Positions 17,255 to 26,935 of a DNA stretch of 64,000 nt are shown one piece after another. Under the pieces are notes generated by a model. That model had not been told where the DNA came from, did no database searches, and was given only the letters and a program-made list of their open reading frames with translations. Source of the DNA: Desulfamplus sp. Lineage in GTDB: Bacteria > Desulfobacterota > Desulfobacteria > Desulfobacterales > Desulfobacteraceae. Numbering within the stretch: the stretch's first letter is position 1; each line of letters opens with the position of its first letter. Made by a program: the position numbers and the translations under genes. The stretch spans positions 10,694-74,693 of the forward strand of contig JADFZO010000003.1 of the NCBI GenBank assembly GCA_015232465.1, given 5' to 3'.

Positions 17255-17992
17255 ATGAATTTAATACTTTTATTTGAAGATGACTTTATATCATCAGATA
17301 GAGTTGCCCTTAGCGGAAGAAGAGCTGAACATATTTTAAAAGTTCACAGAGCTAAAATTGGCGATAGATTGAGTGTTGGGCTTTTAAATAGCAAGATTGG
17401 AGAGGGAGAAGTTATTGAAATTAATAGCTTTAACATAAAGGTTGAATTAAGAGTTAAGTTTTTTATTGAGCCGCCTGCTCCCCTTCCTATTACATTAGTG
17501 GTTGCTCTGCCAAGACCAAAGATGTTGAGGCGAATTTTGCAATCAGTATCATCTCTTGGAGTTAAAGAGATTTATTTTATAAACTCATGGAGAGTTGAAA
17601 AATCTTTTTGGTCATCGCCAATTCTTGAGCCAAATAACTTACAACAAGAGTTAATACTTGGTCTTGAGCAGGCTAAAGATACAATACTTCCTAATCTATA
17701 TTTAAAGAGGTTTTTTAAACAATTTATAGATGATGATATTTTACAAATGATCAGCCGCTATCAAACTAAATTTAAAAAAAATCCCCTTGCAATAACAGCC
17801 CACCCTAAAGGTGTTATTGCGTGCCCGCAAAATATAGAGCAAAGTGCCATACTTGCAATGGGTCCAGAGGGTGGATTTATTGATATTGAAATTAGGAGTT
17901 TAGAAGCTGCTGGCTTTACCACAGTAAATCTTGGTGATAGAATTTTAAGGCTTGAGACTGCTATTCCATTTATTTTAGCAAAGCTCTTTTGA
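17255..17992 (+). CDS. rsmE: 16S rRNA (uracil-1498-N3)-methyltransferase
   Basis: A 245-residue SPOUT methyltransferase with an N-terminal PUA-like domain (AEHILKVHRAKIGD) and the knotted C-terminal part with GPEGGF (about residues 208-213) and LGDRILRLETA (about 227-237), which bind S-adenosylmethionine. It methylates U1498 of 16S rRNA. It lies 6 bases after the WecA-like gene and probably shares its transcript. Confidence 0.92.
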   Translation: MNLILLFEDDFISSDRVALSGRRAEHILKVHRAKIGDRLSVGLLNSKIGEGEVIEINSFNIKVELRVKFFIEPPAPLPITLVVALPRPKMLRRILQSVSSLGVKEIYFINSWRVEKSFWSSPILEPNNLQQELILGLEQAKDTILPNLYLKRFFKQFIDDDILQMISRYQTKFKKNPLAITAHPKGVIACPQNIEQSAILAMGPEGGFIDIEIRSLEAAGFTTVNLGDRILRLETAIPFILAKLF

Positions 17993-18083
17993 TAGATTTC
18001 TTTTGATTAATATGCTAAAAAAGATGCCTTAATTTTTTAAATCAACGAGATGGATTTTAATAACAAGAGCATAATGGATAAGA

Positions 18084-19022
18084 ATGAATAATATAGATAA
18101 CCCTACATTTTCTGATAATTTTAATAACACTAAAAATATAATTCCCTTTAGAGGAATAATTTTTATTGTATTTTCAGCAATACTTTTTGGCACAACAGGC
18201 ACAACTCAGGCATTAGCACCAGAGGGCATATCATCAGCAACAATTGGCTGTTTAAGGCTTATTATTGGGGGACCAGCCCTTCTTTTTTTTACATCAATCT
18301 TTAGCAAAACTAATCCATTAAAATTTAGACCCCCATTGGTTCCAACTATTATTGCAGCTTGCGGTGTTGTGATGTTTCAACTCTGCTTTTTTGATGCTGT
18401 TGCAAGAACTGGTGTTGCACTTGGCACAATAGTTGCTATCTGCATTGCACCTGTGTTTGCTGGTCTTTTAGGTGCCATATTTAATAAAGAGCGTCTGACT
18501 TTAAGCTGGGCAATAGCATCGCTACTTGCCATTTCAGGCTGTGTAATTCTTGGCACTGCTGGCGGGGGAGGGTCAATTAAGATTGATATTGTTGGTATTT
18601 TTTTGGCTGCTGGAGCAGGATTTGGATATGCTGTCTCTCTTGTTGGCAGCAAAAAGGTGATCGCCTCTGATCGCTCACCAGCTATTGGAATTGCCATAAT
18701 TCTTTGTGTTGGTGCACTGCTTGTAACTCCAAAAATTATGACTGAAGATTTAACTAAGGTTATGACACCAGAGGGGCTTTTTGTAGTGATATATTTAGGT
18801 CTTATAGCAACTGCAGCCCCATATCTTCTTCTTGCAACTGGTCTTTCAACTGTGCCTGTCTCCCACACATCAATAATTATGCTTGCAGAGCCTTTGACTG
18901 GCTGTCTGCTTGGTGTCCTTCTGCTTGGTGAAAAGTTTACCTTTACCCTTGCTGTTGGCTCTATTTTAATCTTTTGCGGTCTTGTTGTTATCTCAATTGG
19001 GGGGTATAAAAACCAGAGTTGA
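18084..19022 (+). CDS. EamA-family (DMT) permease
   Basis: A 312-residue, ten-helix protein with two EamA repeats. The phrase ILFGTTGTTQALAPEG near residue 35 is typical of the YdcZ/RhaT-like drug-metabolite branch. It is not close in sequence to the other EamA gene (13363-14274), so they are not a recent duplication. The substrate is unknown. The convergent adenylate cyclase gene ends 29 bases downstream. Confidence 0.8.
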   Translation: MNNIDNPTFSDNFNNTKNIIPFRGIIFIVFSAILFGTTGTTQALAPEGISSATIGCLRLIIGGPALLFFTSIFSKTNPLKFRPPLVPTIIAACGVVMFQLCFFDAVARTGVALGTIVAICIAPVFAGLLGAIFNKERLTLSWAIASLLAISGCVILGTAGGGGSIKIDIVGIFLAAGAGFGYAVSLVGSKKVIASDRSPAIGIAIILCVGALLVTPKIMTEDLTKVMTPEGLFVVIYLGLIATAAPYLLLATGLSTVPVSHTSIIMLAEPLTGCLLGVLLLGEKFTFTLAVGSILIFCGLVVISIGGYKNQS

Positions 19023-19050
19023 GCTTTTTTTCATAAGTGTTGACTACTTT

Positions 19051-21099
19051 CTATTTACTCGTCATAACCCAAACTCCGTCCCACTCTTCACCCTGTGCAA
19101 CTGGAGGATTTTTCTTAAACATCTCACACCTTTCAATAAATAGTTTTGATGGAGCATCACTTGGGTTATATTCCAATGCTTTTCTAAATAGGGCTATGGC
19201 TTTATCCCAACTGTTGTCTTTATATGCCTCTCTGTACGTTTCAACTCCTTGAACAAATAGCTCAACACACGCCTCCTGACTATTTAAGGCTGGGCGAGTT
19301 GAGACCAGCTCATATATTTTTATTGCCTTGTATTTGCCCTTTACCCGTATAAGATCAAGCTCTCTGCAGAGAAAATTATTTAGATTTAGATCATTTTTAG
19401 TCTCTTCACTGATGATAATCTGCACACCATAAGATTTAGTTACACCCTCAAGCCTTGATGCAAGATTTACCTCATCACCCATTACTGTATAGTCAAATCT
19501 TCTAAGAGAGCCCATATTGCCAACAATCATCTCACCTGTGTTGATTCCAATGCCAATAGCAAGAGATAGAGGCGATCTATTTAGGTCTCTATTTTCTGCT
19601 GTCTTTTCTATGTTCATCTCTTCTAATCGCTCTTTCATCTCAAGAGCTGTATAGCAGCTATTCTCTGCATGGTTATCGCTCCATACAGGTGCTCCAAAAA
19701 TCACCATGATTGCATCACCAATATATTTATCGAGCGTCCCTTTATGTTTAAATATTGTATCTGTCATACGTGTAAAGTAGTCATTTAAAAGGCTTACCAA
19801 CTCTTCAGGAGTCAATTTTTCAGATAGAGTTGTAAATCCTCTTATGTCAGAAAACAGAACAGAGAGCCGTTTTCGCTCTCCGCCAAGTTTAAGGCTCTCA
19901 TGGTTTGCAATAACACTTGCCACAACATCAGGTGAGACATAACTATCAAACGCCTTTTTAAGAACAGATTTCTCTTTGTAGTTTTGGGTAAACTCCTTTA
20001 GCCCCATAAAAGTTCCATTTAAAAATATCGCAGCAAGACCCGGCATAACATCAACTACAACCCCCTGATAAGTAAAAAGGGCTATAGCTACTAACGGGAT
20101 TAAAACCATTATAACTATTGCTATGATATGAAATGAGACGGGATTTCTTCTAAAAATGGTTAAAAAAATTGCACAAATATAAAAAATAGCCCATGTTAAC
20201 TCTGGAAATGGAAACTCTTGTATTGGATAGCCACTAAATAGAGTTCTTACCACATTTGCCTGAATTTCAACGCCAAACATCATCTTTTTTGTAAAACGCA
20301 TAAAAGGGTATGGATAGGCATCAGCACCGCTCTCAACCTCAACAGCAGAGTCTGCAATAAATCCAATAAATACAACCTTATCTTTAAAAACCTCTGGTGC
20401 AACCATTTTGTTTAAAACCTGATAATATGAAAAAGCAGGCACAGTTCCAGCTTTGCCTGCATAATCTATAAAAAATAGATAATCTTCGGCATCAGTAGTC
20501 TCTTGATTTAAGGCTGTTGCTGCTGCTGCAAGTGCAATTGAGGGGCGAGTATCAACATAGTTTGATGCCATACGGATACTGCCATCTCCATCAGGATAAA
20601 AGTTGACCATACCAATATTGGCTGCAGCAGATGCAAGGATTTTAACTGGTTCTTCCGTAAAATAGGTCTCATAACCTTGCCTACCTGTTATGGTTAAATT
20701 TGCAGCAAGCACAACATTTCCAGCTTTTTTTATTGATTCAGCAAAAATAGAATCTTCAGACTCATCTTTAGATTTTTCAGGAAACAAAATATCAAATGCA
20801 ATTGCTGAAGCACCAGCACTGCTTAAAATATCTACCAGTTGTGCATGAAGGGTTCGGGGCCAGGGCCAGCGTAAATTTAATTGCTGAAAAGATGGGGCAT
20901 CAATAGCAACAATAACAACATCATCAACCTCTGGTTTGCCCCCCTCAAAAGACTCTACTATTGATGCTCGAATCGTGTAGAGCACATCTCTCCACGCAAA
21001 ATCAGCAAGCTCAAGAAAAGAGGAGTGTGTCCAAAATATAAAAACAGATATTGGAATAAACAGAGGAATTATTACAGATTTTAATCTCTTCATCATCAA
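19051..21099 (-). CDS. CHASE2-domain class III adenylate cyclase
   Basis: The 682-residue protein has an N-terminal helix (about 9-25), a periplasmic CHASE2 sensor domain (about 30-300), three C-terminal membrane helices of that module (about 300-365), and a class III cyclase domain (about 405-600). Metal Asp residues are D418 (LFSDIRGFT) and D462 (IGDAIM); K458 and TVMGDEVNLASRLEG (538-552) fit adenylate rather than guanylate cyclase. The tail (about 610-660) looks like a TPR unit. It makes cAMP in response to an unknown extracellular signal. It starts 15 bases after the stop of the sensor kinase-CoaE gene on the same strand, so the two form an operon. Confidence 0.9.
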   Translation of the reverse strand: MMMKRLKSVIIPLFIPISVFIFWTHSSFLELADFAWRDVLYTIRASIVESFEGGKPEVDDVVIVAIDAPSFQQLNLRWPWPRTLHAQLVDILSSAGASAIAFDILFPEKSKDESEDSIFAESIKKAGNVVLAANLTITGRQGYETYFTEEPVKILASAAANIGMVNFYPDGDGSIRMASNYVDTRPSIALAAAATALNQETTDAEDYLFFIDYAGKAGTVPAFSYYQVLNKMVAPEVFKDKVVFIGFIADSAVEVESGADAYPYPFMRFTKKMMFGVEIQANVVRTLFSGYPIQEFPFPELTWAIFYICAIFLTIFRRNPVSFHIIAIVIMVLIPLVAIALFTYQGVVVDVMPGLAAIFLNGTFMGLKEFTQNYKEKSVLKKAFDSYVSPDVVASVIANHESLKLGGERKRLSVLFSDIRGFTTLSEKLTPEELVSLLNDYFTRMTDTIFKHKGTLDKYIGDAIMVIFGAPVWSDNHAENSCYTALEMKERLEEMNIEKTAENRDLNRSPLSLAIGIGINTGEMIVGNMGSLRRFDYTVMGDEVNLASRLEGVTKSYGVQIIISEETKNDLNLNNFLCRELDLIRVKGKYKAIKIYELVSTRPALNSQEACVELFVQGVETYREAYKDNSWDKAIALFRKALEYNPSDAPSKLFIERCEMFKKNPPVAQGEEWDGVWVMTSK

Positions 21100-21114
21100 C
21101 CCTAACTATTTTAT

Positions 21115-24100
21115 TTAAATGGTTATTTTTCTCCAAATATCGTGAACCTGCTTTTGTGTGTTTTGACTATCACCTGAGTTATCAATCAAAAAGTCAGCAT
21201 AAACCCTTTTTGATTCAATATCCATTTGAGATTTTAGCATTGCAGTAGCCCTTTTTTTATCAATATTCTCTCTTTTCATAAGCCTTTGAAGTTGAATTTC
21301 AGAAGAGGTATAGACAACAATAATTTTGTCAAATAGGCTCTGAAGATTTAGCTCAAGCAAAAGTGGGATAACAGCAATAATAATTGGATTTAAATTTTCC
21401 CCAATAATCCTTTGCACCTTTTGGCAAAAGAGATCAAAAATTGCAGGGTGAGTTATCTTCTCAAGCTCTTGTCTCTTTTTTTCATCTTCAAAGATAATTT
21501 TTGAGAGGGCTTTTCTATCAAGATAGCCATCTTTATCAACAATATTAGAGCCAAAAAGGTTGACAATATCCTCAAGTGCTTTGGTTTTAGGCTCAACCAC
21601 CTCTCTTGCTAAAATGTCAAAATCAATAATCTTTACAAATCTCTTTATAATTGGCTCTTTACTATAAATATCTTGAGATTGGGCATAATCTTTCAACATA
21701 TCTGCAACAGTGCTTTTACCAGTTGCAATTGATCCAGTTAAACCTATAAAAATTGGATTTCCAATGCTTCTAATAGTTGATTTTACTCTATAAATATCTA
21801 CAAAAGAGCCTTGATTATCTTTAGATAGAGATTGATCCAGAACCTCTCTTACCTTTATGGTTAGAGCGTTCATGGAAAAGGGTTTTTGAATAAATTGAAC
21901 TCCATCATCAAGAACCCCTCTGTGTGCTATTACGCTTGCTGTGTATCCTGACATGAATAGCAATTTTATTGATGGGCGACTAACCAGAACCCTATCTGCA
22001 AGCTCACGACCATTCATTTGAGGCATAATAACATCACTTATAAGAAGATGAATCTCACCATCATACTCTTTAGATATTTGTATTGCCTCCATTGGTGCAA
22101 CAGCAGTCAATACCTTGTAGCCATAGCTCTCCAATATCTCTTTGGCAATATCTAAAATAGTTGACTCATCATCAACCACTAAAATAGTCTCACCTTTACT
22201 ACTGCTATTTATCTGAATAGCCTCAGATTTAGCAACCTCGTCAGATTGTGTAGCATGGCGAGGCAGATATATTGTAAAACTTGAGCCTCTATTTGGCTCG
22301 CTATATACATTTATAAACCCACTATTTTGCTTTACAATTCCATAAACAGTTGCAAGTCCAAGCCCTGTACCCTCTCCAAACTCTTTTGTTGTGAAAAAAG
22401 GCTCAAAGATGTTTACAATTATCTCTTTATCCATACCACACCCATCATCACTTACAACAATAGAGGCATACTCTCCCTCAACAAAATAGGGGTGCAAAGA
22501 GCAATATTTTTCATCAAACACGGTGTTGCTTGTCTCTATGATTATCTTGCCGCCTGATGATATGGCATCGCGGGCATTGACGCAAAGGTTAGCCATTATC
22601 TGATCTATCTGAGATGGGTCGATCTTAACCTGCCAAAGGTTATCATCAGGCAGCCAAATAAGCTCAATATCCTCTCCAATAATACGCCTTAACATCTTTA
22701 ACATACCCTCTACGGTTCTATTTAGATCAAGAATCTTTGGGGTAATATTTTGCTTTCTGGCAAATGCAAGGAGTTGGCGTGTAAGATTTGCAGAGCGTTC
22801 AGCAGCATTGTGTATCTGCGTGAGTGGCTTATAAAGTGGGTGATCCGCATCTATTTGAAGTGTTGCAATCTCTGAGTACCCAATGATAACTGAGAGCATG
22901 TTGTTAAAATCGTGTGCTACACCTCCTGCAAGCCGTCCAATTGAATCCATCTTTTGAGCCTGAATTAGCTGCCCCTGTAACTTTTCTCGCTCCTCTTCTG
23001 CAATTTTACGAGCCTTTAGCATCTTATTGACTGAGTGGGCAAGTCGCTCCAATTCATAAAAGTCCATTTGGTCAGCATCTATCTCAACAAGTTCAACATC
23101 AGCATGCTCAAAAAAGCCTGTAAAGGCATCTATGTTTTGTCTTGCCTTGCGTGAGATATAAAATGCAACAAGGTAGATAAAAAATACAAGCAGAGCCAAA
23201 ACCATAAATATCCGAATAAGTTGGCTAATAATCTTATTTTCAACCTCTTTTTTTCTCTTTTCAACTGATGCTTCAATCTCATCAATATATATTCCAGAGC
23301 CAATATACCAGCCCCATTCAGCCACTCCGACAACGTAGCTTAATTTAGGTGCGGTTTTTTTATCTTCAAGATTTGGCATAACATACTCAAGATACCCGCT
23401 ACCCTCTTTTTTTGCTATCTGAATCATCTCTTGAACAATCTTTTTGCCTTTACTATCAGCAATATCCCACATATTTTTACCCTTTGCTGGTCCACTTAAA
23501 GATGTGCCGTCCCACTCTCCAGCAAATATGTAGCCATCTTTTCTAAATCGAATCTGCTCAATAAATAGGATAAGCTCATTTTGAACATCTTTTGTGATGT
23601 CATCAATATAATCTCCAGTACCAAAAACCCACCCAAGAGGCTCAAAGAGCTTTATGTATGCCCGTTTTGTGAAGTGCCCATCTCTGTTTGGTTTTGTCCA
23701 TGTATATTGATAAAATCCCTCTTTATCTCTATTCACAATATCGAGCATATCTTTTACAACATACTCACCTTTTGCACCTTGAATATTGAGCATATTTTGC
23801 CCCTCCATTTGAGGTTTATCAGCAAACAGCTCCTCAACTCCATCAAGATTAAATGCAAAGTAGTAGCTTCGCCCCTGATTGAACCTTATAGGTCTTAAGG
23901 CATCTTTAATAAGTTTTTTTATCTCATCTAAATTTTTTGTATCTTTATATTGGTTAAAGATATTGCCTGCAACTGCACAAGCCTCATTAACTCTATCTTT
24001 GATGGATTGGTTTAATCGAGGAGTTATAAGCGATTGCTGGTATTCAATGTATGAGATGACTTTGTCCACTTCAGTTTTTAAAAGCTCACTGTATGAGTAT

Positions 24101-24282
24101 AAAAATTTATCCCTCATTGTGTTTAGCTCAATTTGAAGTTTTGAATATTCATAATGAACCTGCAACCCGCCCATTATGCCGACAGAGAGAATAATCACAA
24201 GCAGCATGTTTATTATTATGCTCCGACTGAGCTTTGGCTTTGTGGATTGTAAATTGCTCAATTTGGCATCTTTTTCTTGCAT
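21115..24282 (-). CDS. Cache hybrid sensor histidine kinase fused to dephospho-CoA kinase (CoaE)
   Basis: 1055 residues in one open frame. Order: membrane helix (about 21-42); two Cache-type sensor segments (about 130-240 and 240-345); second helix (about 354-376); linker and coiled coil (about 420-447); HisKA with phospho-acceptor H457 (VAHDFNN); HATPase with N-box NLCVNARDA, DDGCGM and GTGLGLATVYG; receiver (about 697-815) with VVDDE, phospho-acceptor D750 and K800. A full CoaE domain follows (about 845-1055): P-loop GLTGSIATGKST (847-858), DFDILAREVVEP, LDRKALSKIIF, a PLLLE lid/substrate segment and a terminal ADFLIDNSGD. CoaE phosphorylates dephospho-CoA at the 3'-OH, the last step of CoA synthesis. 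No in-frame ATG, GTG or TTG lies between residue 804 and the P-loop, so CoaE is probably made only as part of this membrane sensor. The cyclase gene follows after 15 bases. Confidence 0.9.
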   Translation of the reverse strand: MQEKDAKLSNLQSTKPKLSRSIIINMLLVIILSVGIMGGLQVHYEYSKLQIELNTMRDKFLYSYSELLKTEVDKVISYIEYQQSLITPRLNQSIKDRVNEACAVAGNIFNQYKDTKNLDEIKKLIKDALRPIRFNQGRSYYFAFNLDGVEELFADKPQMEGQNMLNIQGAKGEYVVKDMLDIVNRDKEGFYQYTWTKPNRDGHFTKRAYIKLFEPLGWVFGTGDYIDDITKDVQNELILFIEQIRFRKDGYIFAGEWDGTSLSGPAKGKNMWDIADSKGKKIVQEMIQIAKKEGSGYLEYVMPNLEDKKTAPKLSYVVGVAEWGWYIGSGIYIDEIEASVEKRKKEVENKIISQLIRIFMVLALLVFFIYLVAFYISRKARQNIDAFTGFFEHADVELVEIDADQMDFYELERLAHSVNKMLKARKIAEEEREKLQGQLIQAQKMDSIGRLAGGVAHDFNNMLSVIIGYSEIATLQIDADHPLYKPLTQIHNAAERSANLTRQLLAFARKQNITPKILDLNRTVEGMLKMLRRIIGEDIELIWLPDDNLWQVKIDPSQIDQIMANLCVNARDAISSGGKIIIETSNTVFDEKYCSLHPYFVEGEYASIVVSDDGCGMDKEIIVNIFEPFFTTKEFGEGTGLGLATVYGIVKQNSGFINVYSEPNRGSSFTIYLPRHATQSDEVAKSEAIQINSSSKGETILVVDDESTILDIAKEILESYGYKVLTAVAPMEAIQISKEYDGEIHLLISDVIMPQMNGRELADRVLVSRPSIKLLFMSGYTASVIAHRGVLDDGVQFIQKPFSMNALTIKVREVLDQSLSKDNQGSFVDIYRVKSTIRSIGNPIFIGLTGSIATGKSTVADMLKDYAQSQDIYSKEPIIKRFVKIIDFDILAREVVEPKTKALEDIVNLFGSNIVDKDGYLDRKALSKIIFEDEKKRQELEKITHPAIFDLFCQKVQRIIGENLNPIIIAVIPLLLELNLQSLFDKIIVVYTSSEIQLQRLMKRENIDKKRATAMLKSQMDIESKRVYADFLIDNSGDSQNTQKQVHDIWRKITI

Positions 24283-24493
24283 AGCAAATCTCCTATTTGC
24301 TTAATATTGCGTGATAATAACTTATTGATATATTAGTATTATCAGATAACACAAATATATTGCAAATCAATTTTGAAGCTATAAAGATCAATACTAAAAG
24401 ACATCGTAAAATAGATATGATATTTTATGATGAAAAATTAATAAAGAGCAATATATCAACTATTACCAAAGATAAAGGTATTAAATATAGAGC

Positions 24494-26119
24494 ATGGGAT
24501 ACCACGAAATTTCACTAAAGATGCCAACAGATTATAAAGATTATGATTTAAAAGAGGCATTACAAAAAGAGCTAAAAAAAGAGAATCTAAAGATTGATAG
24601 TAACATAATAAAAGATGCACAATTTCAATTTCAGATTTTAAACAAAAGCCTTGATGCCCGTAAAAAGAGTGATATTCATTGGCTTATTAAGGTTGGAGTA
24701 AATCTTGAAGATAAAGAATCTAACGATAACTCTTCAAAAGACCCTACTGATAGCACTTTACTCAACATTGAGTATAAAAAAAGAGATAAAAAGGCTCTTG
24801 TTGTGGGAAGCGGTCCGGCTGGTTTTTTTGCTGCCTATGTTTTGCAAATGTCAGGATTTAACACAACAATAATCGAAAGAGGCTCTGAGGTAAATAGACG
24901 TGAAGAGTCAATAAAAGAGTTTGAAGCAACAGGAAAATTTAATCCAATTACAAACTACGCATTTGGGGAAGGGGGGGCTGGGACATTTTCTGATGGCAAA
25001 CTCACATCAAGAAGCAAACATATCAGCAAAGAGCGGCAATTTATAGTCACAAGCTATGTAAATGCAGGAGCACCAAAAGAGATTCTCTACATGGCTCACC
25101 CCCATCTTGGTAGCGATAACTTAAAAGAGATTGTTAAAAACTTAAGAAGAGATTTTATCAATATTGGTGGCACTATTTTGTTTGAGACAATGCTAAGAGA
25201 TTTAACCATTAAAAATGGAAAGGTTGTAGAAGTATTAGTTAGCTCTTTAGAAAATAGCTCTTTTTATGAGATCAATGCAGATGAAGTTGTTGTTGCAACT
25301 GGACACTCTGCATTCGAGACATACAGAATGCTCATAAAAAATGGCGTTAAGTTTAGGGCTAAAAATTTTGCAATTGGCTCTCGTGTGGAGCATCCTCAAG
25401 AGCTTATCAATGTTGCTCAGTGGGGGGTAAAATCTTTAGCTGGTGTTAAAGCTGCTGAGTATCGTTTGACATCAAAAGCAGATGGGTCTTTGCCAGTCTA
25501 TACTTTTTGTATGTGCCCGGGCGGGGTTATTGTTCCATCAACAGCTTACGAAAAATCAAACATTGTAAATGGTATGAGCCGTTATATTAGAGATGGAAAT
25601 TATGCCAATGCTGCTTGTGTTGCATCTCTTAATCCTGAGATGGTGATTTCAGACTCAAAAGAGTTTAGTGCAAATAAGATACTTGACTGGTTAGAGTCTC
25701 TTGAGCAAAAATTTTATAACTACTCAAATGGTTATGCAGCCCCATTTTGCTCAATTAAAAGTTTTATTAACCAAAAATTAGAGCCAAAAGAGTTTAGTAA
25801 AAATATAAGTTCAAGTTACCCTTTAGGTTTAAAATTGGCACCACTTTGGGAGCTTTTGCCAAACCAGATAGCTGTTGCAATAGGTGAAGGTTTAAAAGAT
25901 TTTAGCCGTAAAATAAGGGGGTTTGAGACTGGTCTAATTATGGGGCTTGAGAGCAAAACATCTGCTCCAGTTACAGCAGTTCGTGAAAAAAACTACTGCT
26001 GCACAGCTTTTGATAATCTCTACATCACAGGTGAGGGTAGTGGACACTCTGGCGGTATTATATCAAGTGCGTCAGATGGTATTCGTGCTGCTCTATCTAT
26101 CATAGCCAAACACAATTAA
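24494..26119 (+). CDS. FAD-dependent dehydrogenase, COG2509 family
   Basis: The 541-residue flavoprotein has an N-terminal domain of about 95 residues followed by a Rossmann FAD site, ALVVGSGPAGFFAAYVLQ (about 101-118), then FGEGGAGTFSDGKL and a C-terminal ITGEGSGHSGGI segment that closes the FAD fold. This matches COG2509 (uncharacterised FAD-dependent dehydrogenases, widespread in anaerobes). The reaction is not established. The gene stands alone with 211 bases of AT-rich sequence upstream and no clear promoter. Confidence 0.8.
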   Translation: MGYHEISLKMPTDYKDYDLKEALQKELKKENLKIDSNIIKDAQFQFQILNKSLDARKKSDIHWLIKVGVNLEDKESNDNSSKDPTDSTLLNIEYKKRDKKALVVGSGPAGFFAAYVLQMSGFNTTIIERGSEVNRREESIKEFEATGKFNPITNYAFGEGGAGTFSDGKLTSRSKHISKERQFIVTSYVNAGAPKEILYMAHPHLGSDNLKEIVKNLRRDFINIGGTILFETMLRDLTIKNGKVVEVLVSSLENSSFYEINADEVVVATGHSAFETYRMLIKNGVKFRAKNFAIGSRVEHPQELINVAQWGVKSLAGVKAAEYRLTSKADGSLPVYTFCMCPGGVIVPSTAYEKSNIVNGMSRYIRDGNYANAACVASLNPEMVISDSKEFSANKILDWLESLEQKFYNYSNGYAAPFCSIKSFINQKLEPKEFSKNISSSYPLGLKLAPLWELLPNQIAVAIGEGLKDFSRKIRGFETGLIMGLESKTSAPVTAVREKNYCCTAFDNLYITGEGSGHSGGIISSASDGIRAALSIIAKHN

Positions 26120-26205
26120 GCTAACTACGATAAATAGTTGAGCAATATAAATAAGATGTAGTAATATCACTTGATAAATTAACATTTAATAATGGAAGGT
26201 ATTCC

Positions 26206-26907
26206 CTGAAAAGAGAAGAGATAAACCAGATAACAGAGCCAATAGATTCAGATAAAATAGAGCAGTTTAAACTATATAAGAGCGTTGAGGGAAAAATACT
26301 CTTAGTTAGTATTGCAATGACACTTTTGCTTCTCATCATAATTGCCTACTATCTATTTGTTGAGCCTTTAAAGGCTAAAATTTTGACCCTTGTTTTTGCT
26401 GCTCATACCTTTGGTGGACGTGCTGCAGGTGTTGGGGTCTGTATTATTAATGGGTTAAATTTTTTTCAAACTTTTATATACAACTTTTTTATTGAAATTC
26501 AGCTACTATGTCTTACCTACTCAATTTTTGTCCTTACAATCAGAAATTATATAAAAGTCAAGTGGGTTATTCGTATTGCAAATCAGATGATGCACAATGC
26601 TGATAAATATAAGGAAAAAATTGAAAAGTATGGCTGGATAGGTCTATTTATATTTGTGTTAGCACCATTTCCAGGAAGTGGTCCAGTAGGAGGCTCAATA
26701 CTTGGATACCTATTGAAAATGAGTATCTGGCGAAATTTTAGCTCAGTTCTGTTAGGAACTCTCTCTGCCATTATAATTTGGTTTTTTTGCTTTGATTTTT
26801 TAAAGCAAAATATTAATTTAATTCAATATGTTATCTGTGGGATTGTGGTAGTTTTTCTCTTTTACAATTTTAGGACAATTAAAGAGTGGTTCATAAAACA
26901 AGATTAA
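26206..26907 (+). CDS. Small multi-drug export (COG2426)-like membrane protein, apparent CTG start
   Basis: The frame is open from 26155 to 26907, but its first ATG (26317) falls inside the first hydrophobic helix (ILLVSIAMTLLLLIIIAYY), so translation must begin earlier. The best candidate is CTG at 26206, 6 bases after GGAAGG. That gives about 233 residues with a charged N-terminus and about five helices. The motif APFPGSGPVGGSILGYLL and overall layout match the small multi-drug export/COG2426 family. Transport function is unproven. An ATG at 26192 opens only a 5-codon frame (stop at 26207-26209) in another phase. A base-calling error near 26200 is possible. Confidence 0.6.
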   Translation: MKREEINQITEPIDSDKIEQFKLYKSVEGKILLVSIAMTLLLLIIIAYYLFVEPLKAKILTLVFAAHTFGGRAAGVGVCIINGLNFFQTFIYNFFIEIQLLCLTYSIFVLTIRNYIKVKWVIRIANQMMHNADKYKEKIEKYGWIGLFIFVLAPFPGSGPVGGSILGYLLKMSIWRNFSSVLLGTLSAIIIWFFCFDFLKQNINLIQYVICGIVVVFLFYNFRTIKEWFIKQD

Positions 26908-26935
26908 TAATAAAATAGATGGGTGATTTTGCATA

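Noticed and set aside
26192-26210. Programmed frameshift at CCC-TGA after ATG 26192
   Set aside because: Reaching the long frame needs a -1 (or +2) shift, and the site lacks a matching slippery heptamer; a prfB-like +1 shift would enter the wrong frame.
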